This document shows positions 49,504 through 57,734 of a stretch of DNA of 64,000 nucleotides, one piece after another. Numbering within the stretch: the first letter of the stretch is position 1; each line of letters starts with the position of its first letter. The notes under the pieces are model-generated. The model saw nothing but the letters and a program-made list of their open reading frames with translations, did not search any database and was not told the DNA's origin. Made by a program: the position numbers and the translations under genes. Source of the stretch: Gordonia namibiensis NBRC 108229 (GTDB taxonomy: Bacteria > Actinomycetota > Actinomycetes > Mycobacteriales > Mycobacteriaceae); contig NZ_BAHE01000007.1 in the NCBI RefSeq assembly GCF_000298235.1, positions 62,001 through 126,000 of the forward strand. The letters run 5' to 3'.

Positions 49504-50510
49504 TTCAGATCTTTGGCGATCATCGGCCACGTCGTCTTGAGGTCGCGCTCCCAGTAACCCCAGGAGTGGGTGCCGTCGGGCCGGAACAGGACCTTGTGCG
49601 GAACCTTCAACGCGCGCATGCGTTCTGCCATTTGCTTGGTGCACTCGTTGACGGCGGCTTCGATGACACCGCCGAGGACCACCTGGTTGGCCAGCGTCAA
49701 CGGGTCACCGGCGATCAAAGGTGCCTCGAGGCGGTCGTACCAGCCGGGGAGGCCCGTGCCGCTGGTCATGTAGACCTTGGTGCCCCGGAGCTTCGCGGCG
49801 TTGACGTACGGGTCGTTCTTGCGCCAGCCCGCCGAGTTGACCGGGCCCCACATGTTGTCGACATTGCCCATGCCACGATCGGCGACGACCATCCGGATGT
49901 AGGTCTGGCCCAACGGATCACTGGTTCGAGCGCAACCGCTGTAGGCGGCCACCGACTTGTAGAGCTTCGGGGCGGAGATGGCGAGGTTCAGCACCGAGGT
50001 GCCGGCCATCGAGATGCCCGCGATCGCGTTCTTGCGGGTGGTGTTGAATTCCTTGTCGACCAGCGGCGGCAGTTCTTTGGTGAGGAACGTCGTCCACTTG
50101 TTGCGGCCGAGCACCGGGTCGTCGCGCTGCCAGTCGGTGTAGTACGAGAACGCGCCACCGATGGGCGTCACGACGTTGACCTGCTTGTCGCGGAAGAACT
50201 TGGAGTACTGCGTCTTCGCCGCCCAGGTCGCGGAGTCCTCGCCACCACCGGCACCGTTGAGGAGGTACAGGGTCGGGCGCGGCTTGGTGAGGTCCTTGGG
50301 GCGCAGCACGTTGACCGGGACCAGCCGGCGCATCGCGGCCGAGTAGACGATCAGGGTCGTCTGCTGGGCCGAGTCGTGGATGACGGTGTCGATCCGGGCG
50401 CGGTTGGGGTCGGGGGCCGGCGCAGCAAGAGCCGCCGGTGCCCATCCGGTCGCCGCCACTGCAACGGCACACGCGACGACGCTCAGTCGCCTCTTCCACG
50501 AGGAACGCAC
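49500..50510 (-). CDS. Secreted Ag85/mycolyltransferase-like esterase
   Basis: A 336-residue protein starting at GTG 50510 with AGGGG eight bases upstream. A signal peptide is clear: KRR, a hydrophobic Ala/Val stretch, then a likely cut after ALAAPA (about 30). The mature part is an alpha/beta hydrolase of the esterase D/antigen 85 family: LYLLNGAGGGEDSATWA, VTPIGGAFSYYTDWQRDDP, nucleophile Ser in AGISMAGTS, and the C-terminal His in RPDGTHSWGYWERDL. Ag85 proteins attach mycolates to trehalose and arabinogalactan in the cell envelope. A role in mycolate transfer is likely but a plain esterase cannot be excluded. Confidence 0.88.
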   Translation of the reverse strand: MRSSWKRRLSVVACAVAVAATGWAPAALAAPAPDPNRARIDTVIHDSAQQTTLIVYSAAMRRLVPVNVLRPKDLTKPRPTLYLLNGAGGGEDSATWAAKTQYSKFFRDKQVNVVTPIGGAFSYYTDWQRDDPVLGRNKWTTFLTKELPPLVDKEFNTTRKNAIAGISMAGTSVLNLAISAPKLYKSVAAYSGCARTSDPLGQTYIRMVVADRGMGNVDNMWGPVNSAGWRKNDPYVNAAKLRGTKVYMTSGTGLPGWYDRLEAPLIAGDPLTLANQVVLGGVIEAAVNECTKQMAERMRALKVPHKVLFRPDGTHSWGYWERDLKTTWPMIAKDLK

Positions 50511-50641
50511 CAATAGCCCCTTTGGTTAACAATATTCTCAGACTTAACAAAGGTAACCGGGATCGATGAAGCACCCCAAGCCGAGACGGTCGTCGTTGTG
50601 CTTTTGTGATGTGGGGCAAGTGCACAGTGCGGCAACCTCGG

Positions 50642-51412
50642 TCAGCGCGGCTGAAACCGCTGTGCACCGTCGAGGCGCACGATCTCGCCGTTGATGTAGC
50701 TGTTCTCCAGCAGGTGCTGCGCCAGCGCGGCGAATTCGTCGGGAAGACCGAGACGCTTGGGGTAGGGCACACCGGCGGCGAACTTGGTGAGCGCCTCCTC
50801 CCCCATCGACTCCATGATCGGCGTCCGCATCGTGCCGGGAGCGATGGTGTTCAGGCGCACGGCAACCGAGCCGAGGTCGCGCGCGCCGGAGAGGGTGAGA
50901 CCCATGACCCCGGCCTTGGCGGCCGCGTAGGCGGTCTGCCCGATCTGCCCCTCGTAGCCGGCGATCGAGCTGGTCATCACGATCGCGCCGCGCTCTCCGG
51001 ACTCCTTGGGTTCACCGGCCGCCAGCTTCGCCGCGGTCAGCCGCAGGACGTTGTAGGTGCCGGTGAGATACAGGTTCAGGGTCTTGACGAACCCCTTCAT
51101 CTCGGCGGGCGATCCGTCACGGCCGACGAGCCTCTGCGCCACACCGAATCCGCCGTGTGCGATGACCGCGTAGCGCAGGTCGCCGAGTTCGCCCGCCTGC
51201 TCGAGTGCGGCGTTCACGGAATCGTCGTCGAGCACGTCGGTGCGCGCATAGATCGCACGCTCCGCCAGTTCTTCGGCGAGCTCCTTCGCCGGCTGGTCGG
51301 CCAGGTCGGCGATCACGACCGAAGCGCCGGCGGCATGCAGCCGACGCACCGTCGCCGCACCGAGTCCGCCTGCACCGCCGGTGACTACTGCGACTTCACC
51401 CTCGAACGACAT
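50642..51412 (-). CDS. Short-chain dehydrogenase/reductase (type-10 HSD-like)
   Basis: A 256-residue SDR starting at ATG 51412 with GAGGAG upstream. TGGAGGLGAATVRRL is the cofactor loop and VIADLAD suggests NAD(H). NNAG is replaced by IAHGGFG. The active site is TSSIAGYEGQIGQTAYAAAK. The end APGTMRTPIMESMGEEALTKFAAGVPYPKRLGLPDEFAALAQHLLENSYINGEIVRLDGAQR resembles 17beta-HSD type 10 and 3-hydroxyacyl-CoA dehydrogenases. It is followed upstream on the same strand by two crotonases, so it may oxidise the 3-hydroxyacyl-CoA they produce. Confidence 0.88.
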   Translation of the reverse strand: MSFEGEVAVVTGGAGGLGAATVRRLHAAGASVVIADLADQPAKELAEELAERAIYARTDVLDDDSVNAALEQAGELGDLRYAVIAHGGFGVAQRLVGRDGSPAEMKGFVKTLNLYLTGTYNVLRLTAAKLAAGEPKESGERGAIVMTSSIAGYEGQIGQTAYAAAKAGVMGLTLSGARDLGSVAVRLNTIAPGTMRTPIMESMGEEALTKFAAGVPYPKRLGLPDEFAALAQHLLENSYINGEIVRLDGAQRFQPR

Positions 51413-51464
51413 CTGTTCTCCTCGTATCGATTTCACGTGCTGATCGGCCGGGTGTTCACGAGAC

Positions 51465-52226
51465 CTAGGCGCCCGTCCACTCGGGCTTGCGCTTCTCGGC
51501 AAAGGCGCGGGCACCCTCGATCGCATCCTTCGAGGTGAAGACCGGAGCGAGCAAGTGTCCCTGGCGGTCCCACTTCTCGTCGTCGCTCCACGATTCCGAC
51601 TCGGCGATGATCCGCTTGGTGACCGCGACGGCCAGCGGGCCGTTCTCGGTGATGCGCTCCGCCAGGGCGAGGGCACCGTCGAGCGCCCCACCCTCGTCGG
51701 TGAGGATGTTGACGAATCCCCAGTCGGCGGCCTGTTCGGCGGTGAAGTTGTCGCCGGTCAGCGCCAGTTCGAGGGCCTTGGAGTACGGGATCTTCTTGGG
51801 CAGGCGCAGGAGTCCGCCGGCACCCGCCACGAGGCCACGCTTGACCTCGGGGATGCCGAACTTCGCCGACTTCGACGCGACGACGAGATCGGTGGCGAGA
51901 ACCAGCTCGGTTCCGCCCGCGAGCGCGAAGCCCTCGACGGCGGCGATGACGGGCTTGGCCGGCGGCTTCTGCGTGAAGCCCAGACCGCGACCCTCGATGG
52001 CCACCGACTCACCGGCGGCGAAAGCCTTGAGATCCATTCCGGCACAGAAGTTCCCACCAGCACCGGTCAGGATGGCAACTGACAGGTCCGGACTGTCGTC
52101 GAGCTCGTCCATCGCGTCGGCGAGCGACTGGCTCACCTCGTGGTTGATCGCATTGCGCGCCTGCGGCCGATTGATCGTGATGACGAGGATGCGCCCCCGG
52201 CGCTCCACGAGAACTTCGTCGGACAT
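51465..52226 (-). CDS. Enoyl-CoA hydratase (crotonase) family protein
   Basis: A 253-residue crotonase from ATG 52226. Oxyanion-hole parts are TGAGGNFCAGMDLKAFAAG and EGFALAGGTELVLATDLVVASKSAKFGIPEVKRGLVAGAGGLLRLP. The Glu in PEVKRG corresponds to one catalytic acid; the second is replaced (GAGG). It ends RAFAEKRKPEW as do hydratases of this clade, including the cholesterol side-chain EchA19 of M. tuberculosis, to which it bears partial likeness. It is 52 bp upstream of the SDR. Probably hydrates an enoyl-CoA; a side-chain substrate is only a guess. Confidence 0.88.
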   Translation of the reverse strand: MSDEVLVERRGRILVITINRPQARNAINHEVSQSLADAMDELDDSPDLSVAILTGAGGNFCAGMDLKAFAAGESVAIEGRGLGFTQKPPAKPVIAAVEGFALAGGTELVLATDLVVASKSAKFGIPEVKRGLVAGAGGLLRLPKKIPYSKALELALTGDNFTAEQAADWGFVNILTDEGGALDGALALAERITENGPLAVAVTKRIIAESESWSDDEKWDRQGHLLAPVFTSKDAIEGARAFAEKRKPEWTGA

Positions 52227-52398
52227 ATGTCGCTGACCCCTCACCGATTTCGACGATCGCTGCGGCACGCTCACACGAGATCGGGCGGCGTCAGCCGCAG
52301 CTCAGCAGTGATCGTAATCGGAGACCGCCCGCCGAATGGGAGAAATAAATGAACTGAGTTAGATAAGTGGACCGGCCGTGTTCACAAACCCGCCCCAC
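52227..52398. other. Intergenic gap with AT-rich promoter-like stretch
   Basis: This 172-bp gap lies between two minus-strand crotonase genes. It contains the only AT-rich run nearby (AGAAATAAATGAACTGAGTT at about 52341-52360), a likely promoter for the downstream crotonase-SDR pair. No KstR-like site was found in it. Confidence 0.35.
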
Positions 52399-53463
52399 CT
52401 ACTCACCGATCGCGTCGACCAACCCCCACTCGAGGGCCCGCGCGGCGTCGATCTCGGCGCCGGTGACGAACAGATGCAGGGCACGCCAACGGCCGATGCG
52501 CCGGGGGACGCTGACGGTACCGCCGGCTCCGGGGATGAGACCCATCGACACCTCGGGCAGGCGTATCCGGGTGTCCGGGGCAGCGACGACGCGGCCCGCG
52601 AAGGCCGGGATCTCGATGCCCGCGCCCACGCAGTGACCGTGCAGGTGAACCTCGACGCGGTCGGCGAGCACGGCCACGAGCCGTCCTGCTCCCCCGCGGG
52701 TGCGGATCAGGTGGGCTGTCGACGCATCGGGCATGTGCCCGAACTCATCGAGATCCCCACCGGCGCAGAACGAGCTGCCCGCCCCGTCGAGGATGACGTG
52801 ATGGATCGAGTCGTCGAGGACCGCAAGGCGCAATGCCTCGACGAGCGCGTCGCGGATGGCGGTGCCATAAGCATTGCGACGCTCCGGACGGTTGAGGGTG
52901 ATGCGCAGAGTGTTGTCCTGACGGTCGAGAAGCACCGGGTCGACGGCGGGCGGTGGGAGCGGTCGTCCTTTCGCTCGACGCTCCTTCAGCCACCGACCGA
53001 ACTCGTCGCCGTCCTGAAGGGTCGAATAGCCCAGGGATTCGACGTCGATGGCCGCAACGGGGCCGAGCGGTTCGGTTGCGCGGACGACCTGCGCGGCGAC
53101 GAGAGAGGCCTGCGGGCAGCGTGAGACGGCGTCGGTGAATGCCGAGATCGCTGCATCGACGTCGTCGGTGGCGACCACCGCGCGATGCTTCGCTCCACTC
53201 GGGGCATAGGTGAGGTCGAGTGCTTCCAGCAGCGGGTGCTGCGCTCCATCGACCGGGCCCGTCGCTCTCCCCAGCAGGATGACATCCGACGCAGAGGCAC
53301 GGTCGGCGGCTCGGGACAGGTCCTCGGCCGGCACGTCGGTTGCCGTGTCGAGGTCCACCAGCGCGACCGGCGACGCGATGGCGGCAGCGTCCCCGAGCAG
53401 GTCCCCGCCTCCGATGGCCGGGGCGGCGGCCAGGTCTGTGATCGAGATACGACGGGTCGGCAT
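52399..53463 (-). CDS. Crotonase with a degenerate N-terminal crotonase-like half
   Basis: A 354-residue protein. Residues about 175-354 form a crotonase core (ITLNRPERRNAYGTAIRDALVEAL, DGAGSSFCAGGDLDEFG, HGHCVGAGIEIPAFAGRVVAAPDTRIRLPEVSMGLIPGAGGTVSVPRR, WGLVDAIGE) that stops early, without the usual C-terminal helices. Residues 1-170 look like a worn copy or alternative half, rich in Ala and Asp (VVATDDVDAAISAFTDAVSRCPQASLVAAQVVRATEPL). The arrangement is odd: the extra N-terminal part may replace the missing C-terminal helices. It is divergent from the unusual CoA-transferase at 53511, which probably supplies or uses the same CoA ester. Confidence 0.82.
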   Translation of the reverse strand: MPTRRISITDLAAAPAIGGGDLLGDAAAIASPVALVDLDTATDVPAEDLSRAADRASASDVILLGRATGPVDGAQHPLLEALDLTYAPSGAKHRAVVATDDVDAAISAFTDAVSRCPQASLVAAQVVRATEPLGPVAAIDVESLGYSTLQDGDEFGRWLKERRAKGRPLPPPAVDPVLLDRQDNTLRITLNRPERRNAYGTAIRDALVEALRLAVLDDSIHHVILDGAGSSFCAGGDLDEFGHMPDASTAHLIRTRGGAGRLVAVLADRVEVHLHGHCVGAGIEIPAFAGRVVAAPDTRIRLPEVSMGLIPGAGGTVSVPRRIGRWRALHLFVTGAEIDAARALEWGLVDAIGE

Positions 53464-53497
53464 GGCGGTGAACCTCCTGAGCTTTACGTGCGGACGG

Positions 53498-53503
53498 TAA
53501 CAT
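53498..53503 (+). promoter_or_regulatory. Candidate -10 element of a leaderless transcript
   Basis: TAACAT ends 7 bases before GTG 53511; the intervening TTCGCGC has no Shine-Dalgarno. It lies in a 47-bp divergent gap, so the promoters for both genes must overlap here. Confidence 0.45.
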
Positions 53504-53510
53504 TTCGCGC

Positions 53511-54695
53511 GTGTCCAACCCTGCGTCCCGTGATCCGGTGCGCGACTGGGCCGCCAGCGGCATCCCGCATCTCACCGGCAGATCCGACGGCCCGCCACAC
53601 ATCCCGCCGGGCCGGGCCGCGACCGTCGCCCGTGAACTCGGCGACTGGATTCGGGTGGCGAGCAACGGCACGGTCGACATCGACGGCGCTGCACTGCTCG
53701 CCGAGCGCGCGGCGATGACCGGACACACCCGTCACGGCGACCTCACGCCGGGCGGATCGGGGCGCCTCCTCCCGGCGTCCGACGGTTGGGTGGCGGTGAG
53801 TTGCGCCCGCCCCGACGACCCGCTGCTGCTGGGTGCGCTGATCGAACACGAGGTCGTCGAAGACGATCTCTGGCCACAGGTCACCGACTGGCTCGCCCGG
53901 CACACGAGAGCCGAGTTCGACGAACGCGCCACGCTCCTGGGCGTCGCCGGCGGAGGTGTCGCTCGTAGCGACGAGATCGCCGCGGCCGCACGTGACGCGG
54001 TGCAACCGAGCGGTGTTCCCCGTTCGGTGGAGGGGTTGCTCGTCGTCGATTTCAGCGCACTGTGGGCCGGACCGTTGTGCGCACAGTTGCTGGGCCTGGC
54101 CGGGGCGCGGGTGGTGAAAGTCGAGACGCCGCAACGTCCAGACGGGGCACGACGGGGCAATGCGGACTTCTACCGGTTGCTCCATGACGGGCACGAATCG
54201 GCTGTCCTCGACCCCGCACTACCGGCAGAACGAGCCACGCTGCAACGGCTCGTCGCCGACGCCGACATCGTGATCGAGGCATCCCGACCCCGAGCATTGC
54301 GTGGGTTCGGCTTGTACGCCGAAGATTTCGTCGCCGACGGCACCACCTGGTTGTCCATCACCGCTGCCGGTCGCGACTCCGACCGGGTCGGCTTCGGCGA
54401 CGACATCGCCGCATCGGCCGGGCTGGTCACCTCCGACGACGCAGGTTTGATGTTCGTGGGCGACGCGATCGCCGACCCCCTGGCCGGTCTCACCGCGGCC
54501 GCCCTCGCGATGTGTGATCCCGGCCCCGGGAAGCTGTGGGACCTCTCGATGCGAGCAACAGTTGCCGCGACGCTCGGCGGGCCACATCCGCCGAAAGCAC
54601 GTCGCGACGGCGATCAGTGGGTCGTCGACACCACCACCGGCACGGCGCCACTCGATCCACCCCGGGCGCGCAACAGTGCCAGGGAAACGCGATGA
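53511..54695 (+). CDS. Class III CoA-transferase-like protein, domain-permuted and lacking the nucleophilic Asp
   Basis: A 394-residue protein starting at GTG 53511. The part that opens normal CaiB/BaiF enzymes (SVEGLLVVDFSALWAGPLCAQLLGLAGARVVKVETP) begins only near residue 175. Before it comes what looks like the small domain usually found later (RLLPASDGWVAVSCARPDDPLLLGAL, then LARHTRAEFDERATLLGVAGGGV). In the segment KLWDLSMRATVAAT the position of the catalytic Asp (VDMTLLDSV in the 23408 enzyme) is Ala. So the order appears permuted and the active site altered. It may bind CoA esters without transferring CoA. Its ATGA overlap couples it to the amidohydrolase. Confidence 0.75.
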   Translation: MSNPASRDPVRDWAASGIPHLTGRSDGPPHIPPGRAATVARELGDWIRVASNGTVDIDGAALLAERAAMTGHTRHGDLTPGGSGRLLPASDGWVAVSCARPDDPLLLGALIEHEVVEDDLWPQVTDWLARHTRAEFDERATLLGVAGGGVARSDEIAAAARDAVQPSGVPRSVEGLLVVDFSALWAGPLCAQLLGLAGARVVKVETPQRPDGARRGNADFYRLLHDGHESAVLDPALPAERATLQRLVADADIVIEASRPRALRGFGLYAEDFVADGTTWLSITAAGRDSDRVGFGDDIAASAGLVTSDDAGLMFVGDAIADPLAGLTAAALAMCDPGPGKLWDLSMRATVAATLGGPHPPKARRDGDQWVVDTTTGTAPLDPPRARNSARETR

Positions 54696-56092
54696 GCCGC
54701 ATCGTCTTCCGCAGGGTGTCCCTCCCCGAGGGTATCCGCGACGTCGCCGTCGACGGCGGCATGGTCACGGCGGTCGGCGTAGATCTCGAGAGCACCGGAT
54801 CCGATGTCATCGACGGCGACGGTGGTGCACTCATCCCCGGTCTCCACGACCATCACATCCACCTCCACGCACTGGCGGCGGCCTCGAGGTCGGTGCAGTG
54901 CGGTCCGCCCGAGGTGACGAACGCCGACGATCTGGCCGCTGCTCTGGCCCGCGCTTCCGACATCTCGGGGTGGGTCCGCGGCGTGGGTTATGTGGAAACG
55001 GTGGCCGGACTGCTGGATCGCAACACGCTCGACCGACTCCATGCGCGCAGGCCGGTACGCATCCAGCATCGCAGCGGGGCCGTGTGGTTCCTCAACACCG
55101 CAGCCGCCGAAGCCGTCGGACTGCGGACCGCCGATCATCCCGGCGTCGAGAGGGACAACTCCGGCGCTCCGACCGGCCGTGTGTGGCGCGCCGACGACTG
55201 GCTCCGTGAGCGGATGGGGCACTCCCGGCCACCGGACCTGTCGAGCGTCGGGTCCGAACTGGCCCGCTTCGGCATCACCGGGGTCACCGATGCGACGCCG
55301 GACCTGCCGGCCGCGTCCCTCGGAGCGCTCGTCGAAGCGCACGCGAACGGGTCGGTGCCACAACGACTCCACCTCCTGGGCGTCCCGCTCGACGCGACAC
55401 CCGACCTTCCGCCGACAGTGACCGTCGGTCCCTTCAAGATCGTCCTCGCCGACTCCGAACTCCCCGACTTCCCCACCCTGTGCGAGCAGATCCGGACCGC
55501 GCACTCGTGGGGACGCGGCGTCGCCGCACACTGCGTCAGCAGAGAAGCGCTGATCCTCGTGCTCGCCGCCTTCGACGAGACCGGCCGGCATCCGGACGAT
55601 CGGATCGAGCACGGCGCGATCATCGCCGCCGACACCGTTGCGGAGCTGGCCGGCAGGAAGATCCCCGTCGTCACCCAGCCCGGCTTCCTGACTGCGCGGG
55701 GCGACGACTACCTCGACCGGCTCGACGCCGCGGAGGTCGCCGACCTCTACCGGTGTGCAACCCTTCTCGAACGGGGTGCACCGCTGGCGATGTCGAGCGA
55801 CGCCCCATATGGCCCTGTCGACCCGTGGACGGTGATCGCCGCTGCCGCAACCCGTCTCGCACCGGACGGCCGCCGGGTCGGGGTCGACGAAAAGGTCAGC
55901 CGCCAAACAGCACTGGATCGCTATCTGACACCGCTGAACGCCCCAGGTGCGGCGTCACGAAGGGTCCACACCGGCGAACCGGCCGACCTCGTCCTGCTCG
56001 ATGCCCCGATCGAGGATGCACTACGGATCGGCGCGGAAGTCGTGCGCCACACCCTCATCTGCGGACACATCGTCTACCGCCGCGAGGGATAG
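54692..56092 (+). CDS. Amidohydrolase family 3 protein
   Basis: A 466-residue TIM-barrel hydrolase starting at ATG 54692. The metal site starts with DHHIHLHAL (about 50-58), then KIVLADSELPDFPTL, AHCVSREALILVLAAF, RIEHGAIIAADTV and MSSDAPYGPVDPWTVIAAA, the Asp of SSDAP being the usual catalytic acid. The tail GEPADLVLLDAPIEDAL...THICGHIVYR-like end forms the outer beta-sandwich. It is translationally coupled to the unusual CoA-transferase. Substrates of this family range from amides to cyclic imides; none can be assigned. Confidence 0.88.
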   Translation: MSRIVFRRVSLPEGIRDVAVDGGMVTAVGVDLESTGSDVIDGDGGALIPGLHDHHIHLHALAAASRSVQCGPPEVTNADDLAAALARASDISGWVRGVGYVETVAGLLDRNTLDRLHARRPVRIQHRSGAVWFLNTAAAEAVGLRTADHPGVERDNSGAPTGRVWRADDWLRERMGHSRPPDLSSVGSELARFGITGVTDATPDLPAASLGALVEAHANGSVPQRLHLLGVPLDATPDLPPTVTVGPFKIVLADSELPDFPTLCEQIRTAHSWGRGVAAHCVSREALILVLAAFDETGRHPDDRIEHGAIIAADTVAELAGRKIPVVTQPGFLTARGDDYLDRLDAAEVADLYRCATLLERGAPLAMSSDAPYGPVDPWTVIAAAATRLAPDGRRVGVDEKVSRQTALDRYLTPLNAPGAASRRVHTGEPADLVLLDAPIEDALRIGAEVVRHTLICGHIVYRREG

Positions 56093-56101
56093 ACGGAATC
56101 G

Positions 56102-56794
56102 TCAGCCGACGCCCGGCACCGGGACCTGCGCGCCGGTCACCGCGGCAGAGGCGTCGGACACCAGGAAGGCGACGGTCTCGGCGATCGTCTCCGGCGACAC
56201 CCAGCCCTTGCGCGAGGAATCCGGCTGACTCTCACGGTTTCCCGGGGTGTCGATGACCGACGGCAGAATCGCGTTGGCCCGGATGGCGTCGTCCTTGTAC
56301 TCGGCCGCGAGGGCGCTGATGAACGCCCACACCGCCGCCTTGGACGTGATGTATCCGGCGGCACCGGAGAACGGCGCGAACGCGGCCTTCGCCGACACCC
56401 CGACGATCGACCCGCCACCGGCCTCGATCAGCTTCGGGATCGCCGCCGCGGACAGCAGATACAGCGGTCGCAGGTTGAGGCGGAGGAGTCGCTCGAACTC
56501 GTCGACCGGAGTCGCGTCCACCCGCTCCCCCATCGCGAAACCGCCGACCAGGTTGACCACCGCCTTCACCGGTGCCGTCGAGTCGCTCGCCGCAGCGGCG
56601 ACGACCTCGGTCACCGATGACTCGTCGAACAGGTCTGCCTGCAGGGTGACCAGGCGATCGGATTCGGGTAGCCGCGACAGTTCGGCCTCGACGACCCACG
56701 GCACCACCACGCGCCAACCGTCGTCGAGCAGTTTCTTCGTGACCGCGGTACCCAAGCCGCCCGTACCGCCCGACACGATCACCGTCTGCACCAT
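56102..56794 (-). CDS. Short-chain dehydrogenase/reductase
   Basis: A 230-residue SDR from ATG 56794 with AGGACGGA upstream; a start at 56833 is possible. The cofactor loop SGGTGGLGTAVTKKLLDDGW and the active site GVSAKAAFAPFSGAAGYITSK are seen, with NNAG replaced by VNLVGGFAMG. The end ETIAETVAFLVSDASAAVTGAQVPVPG is usual. It is convergent with the amidohydrolase (10-bp gap). General oxidoreductase; substrate unknown. Confidence 0.85.
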   Translation of the reverse strand: MVQTVIVSGGTGGLGTAVTKKLLDDGWRVVVPWVVEAELSRLPESDRLVTLQADLFDESSVTEVVAAAASDSTAPVKAVVNLVGGFAMGERVDATPVDEFERLLRLNLRPLYLLSAAAIPKLIEAGGGSIVGVSAKAAFAPFSGAAGYITSKAAVWAFISALAAEYKDDAIRANAILPSVIDTPGNRESQPDSSRKGWVSPETIAETVAFLVSDASAAVTGAQVPVPGVG

Positions 56795-56856
56795 CGTCTG
56801 ATCCGTCCTGTCCGATTGCCCGTTTCGTCTCACCCTATGCGTGAAAGGCTGGGCCG

Positions 56857-57723
56857 ATGAGTACGAATGTCACCGCCGACGCTCCGGAGTGGTTTCGCAC
56901 AGCAGTCGCCTCGGAACCCGAGCACTCGTCGATCACCGTCCACGGCGCACGGATCGCCTATCGCTCCTGGGGCGAACCCGGCGCCCCCGGCCTGATCCTC
57001 GTCCACGGTGGCGCGGCCCATTCCGGGTGGTGGGATCACATCGCCCCGCGGTACGCGCAGGACAGGCGCGTCGTCGCCCTCGACCTGTCCGGACACGGCG
57101 ACAGCGACTGGCGCGACACCTACCGCCTGGGCGCCTGGGCCGACGAGGTCACCGCGGTCGCGGCGGCTGCCGGGGCGACCACCGAGGCAGTCCTGGTGGG
57201 GCACAGCCTCGGCGGGCTCGTCGGCATCCGGACGTCGATCGCCCACCCCGGCCTCGCCGAGAAGCTCGTGCTCGTCGACTCCCGCATCCTCGACGCCGCG
57301 ATGCTCGACGAGATCCAGCGCAATCAGCCCGAGGAGGGTATTCCTCGAGGTAGCAAGCACTACCCGTCACTCGAGGCAGCCCTCGAACGGTTCCGCCTCG
57401 TGCCCGACCACGCGAGCCTCGATTTCGCCCGGGAGTACGTCGCGCGACAGTCGGTCGTCCGCGATGACGACGGCTGGCGGTGGAAGTTCGACCGCGGCTT
57501 CGCCGATGAGCTGACCGATCTGCCGTCATGCCCGCCGAATGACTGCCGACTCAGCGTCGTCTACGGCGAACACGGGGTCGTGACCCCGGCGATGATCGAC
57601 ACGGTCACCGCAGGTCTCGACGAACCGGCGCGCGTCGTCGAACTCGCCGGCGCCGGTCATCACATCCCGCTCGAGCAGCCCCTCGAACTGATGGATGTCA
57701 TCGACGACGTTGTGCGGGCCTAA
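56857..57723 (+). CDS. Alpha/beta hydrolase
   Basis: A 288-residue hydrolase. LILVHGGAAHSGWWDHIAPRYAQDRRVVALDLSGHGDSDWRDTY is the start of a classic core-fold hydrolase; the nucleophile is Ser in VGHSLGGLVG, the acid is probably in VYGEHGVVTP or DSRIL, and His is in AGAGHHIPLEQP. It has a lid region with several charged helices (about 150-215). Its stop TAA is part of a candidate -10 element for the following exporter gene. Epoxide hydrolase or esterase activity is possible. Confidence 0.88.
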   Translation: MSTNVTADAPEWFRTAVASEPEHSSITVHGARIAYRSWGEPGAPGLILVHGGAAHSGWWDHIAPRYAQDRRVVALDLSGHGDSDWRDTYRLGAWADEVTAVAAAAGATTEAVLVGHSLGGLVGIRTSIAHPGLAEKLVLVDSRILDAAMLDEIQRNQPEEGIPRGSKHYPSLEAALERFRLVPDHASLDFAREYVARQSVVRDDDGWRWKFDRGFADELTDLPSCPPNDCRLSVVYGEHGVVTPAMIDTVTAGLDEPARVVELAGAGHHIPLEQPLELMDVIDDVVRA

Positions 57724-57726
57724 CAT
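57721..57726 (+). promoter_or_regulatory. Candidate -10 element overlapping a stop codon
   Basis: TAACAT begins with the stop codon of the hydrolase gene and ends 8 bases before ATG 57735 of the exporter gene. No Shine-Dalgarno precedes that ATG. This suggests a leaderless start in an 11-bp gap. Confidence 0.35.
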
Positions 57727-57734
57727 GGACGTCG

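Noticed and set aside
50514-50641. KstR-like or other operator in the gap before the Ag85-like gene
   Set aside because: AT-rich with GGTTA/TAACC arms only; no AACnnGTT site and too little symmetry.
53511-54695. Frameshift as the reason for the odd CoA-transferase order
   Set aside because: The frame is open for 394 codons with protein-like composition in both halves and the junction has no sign of a break.
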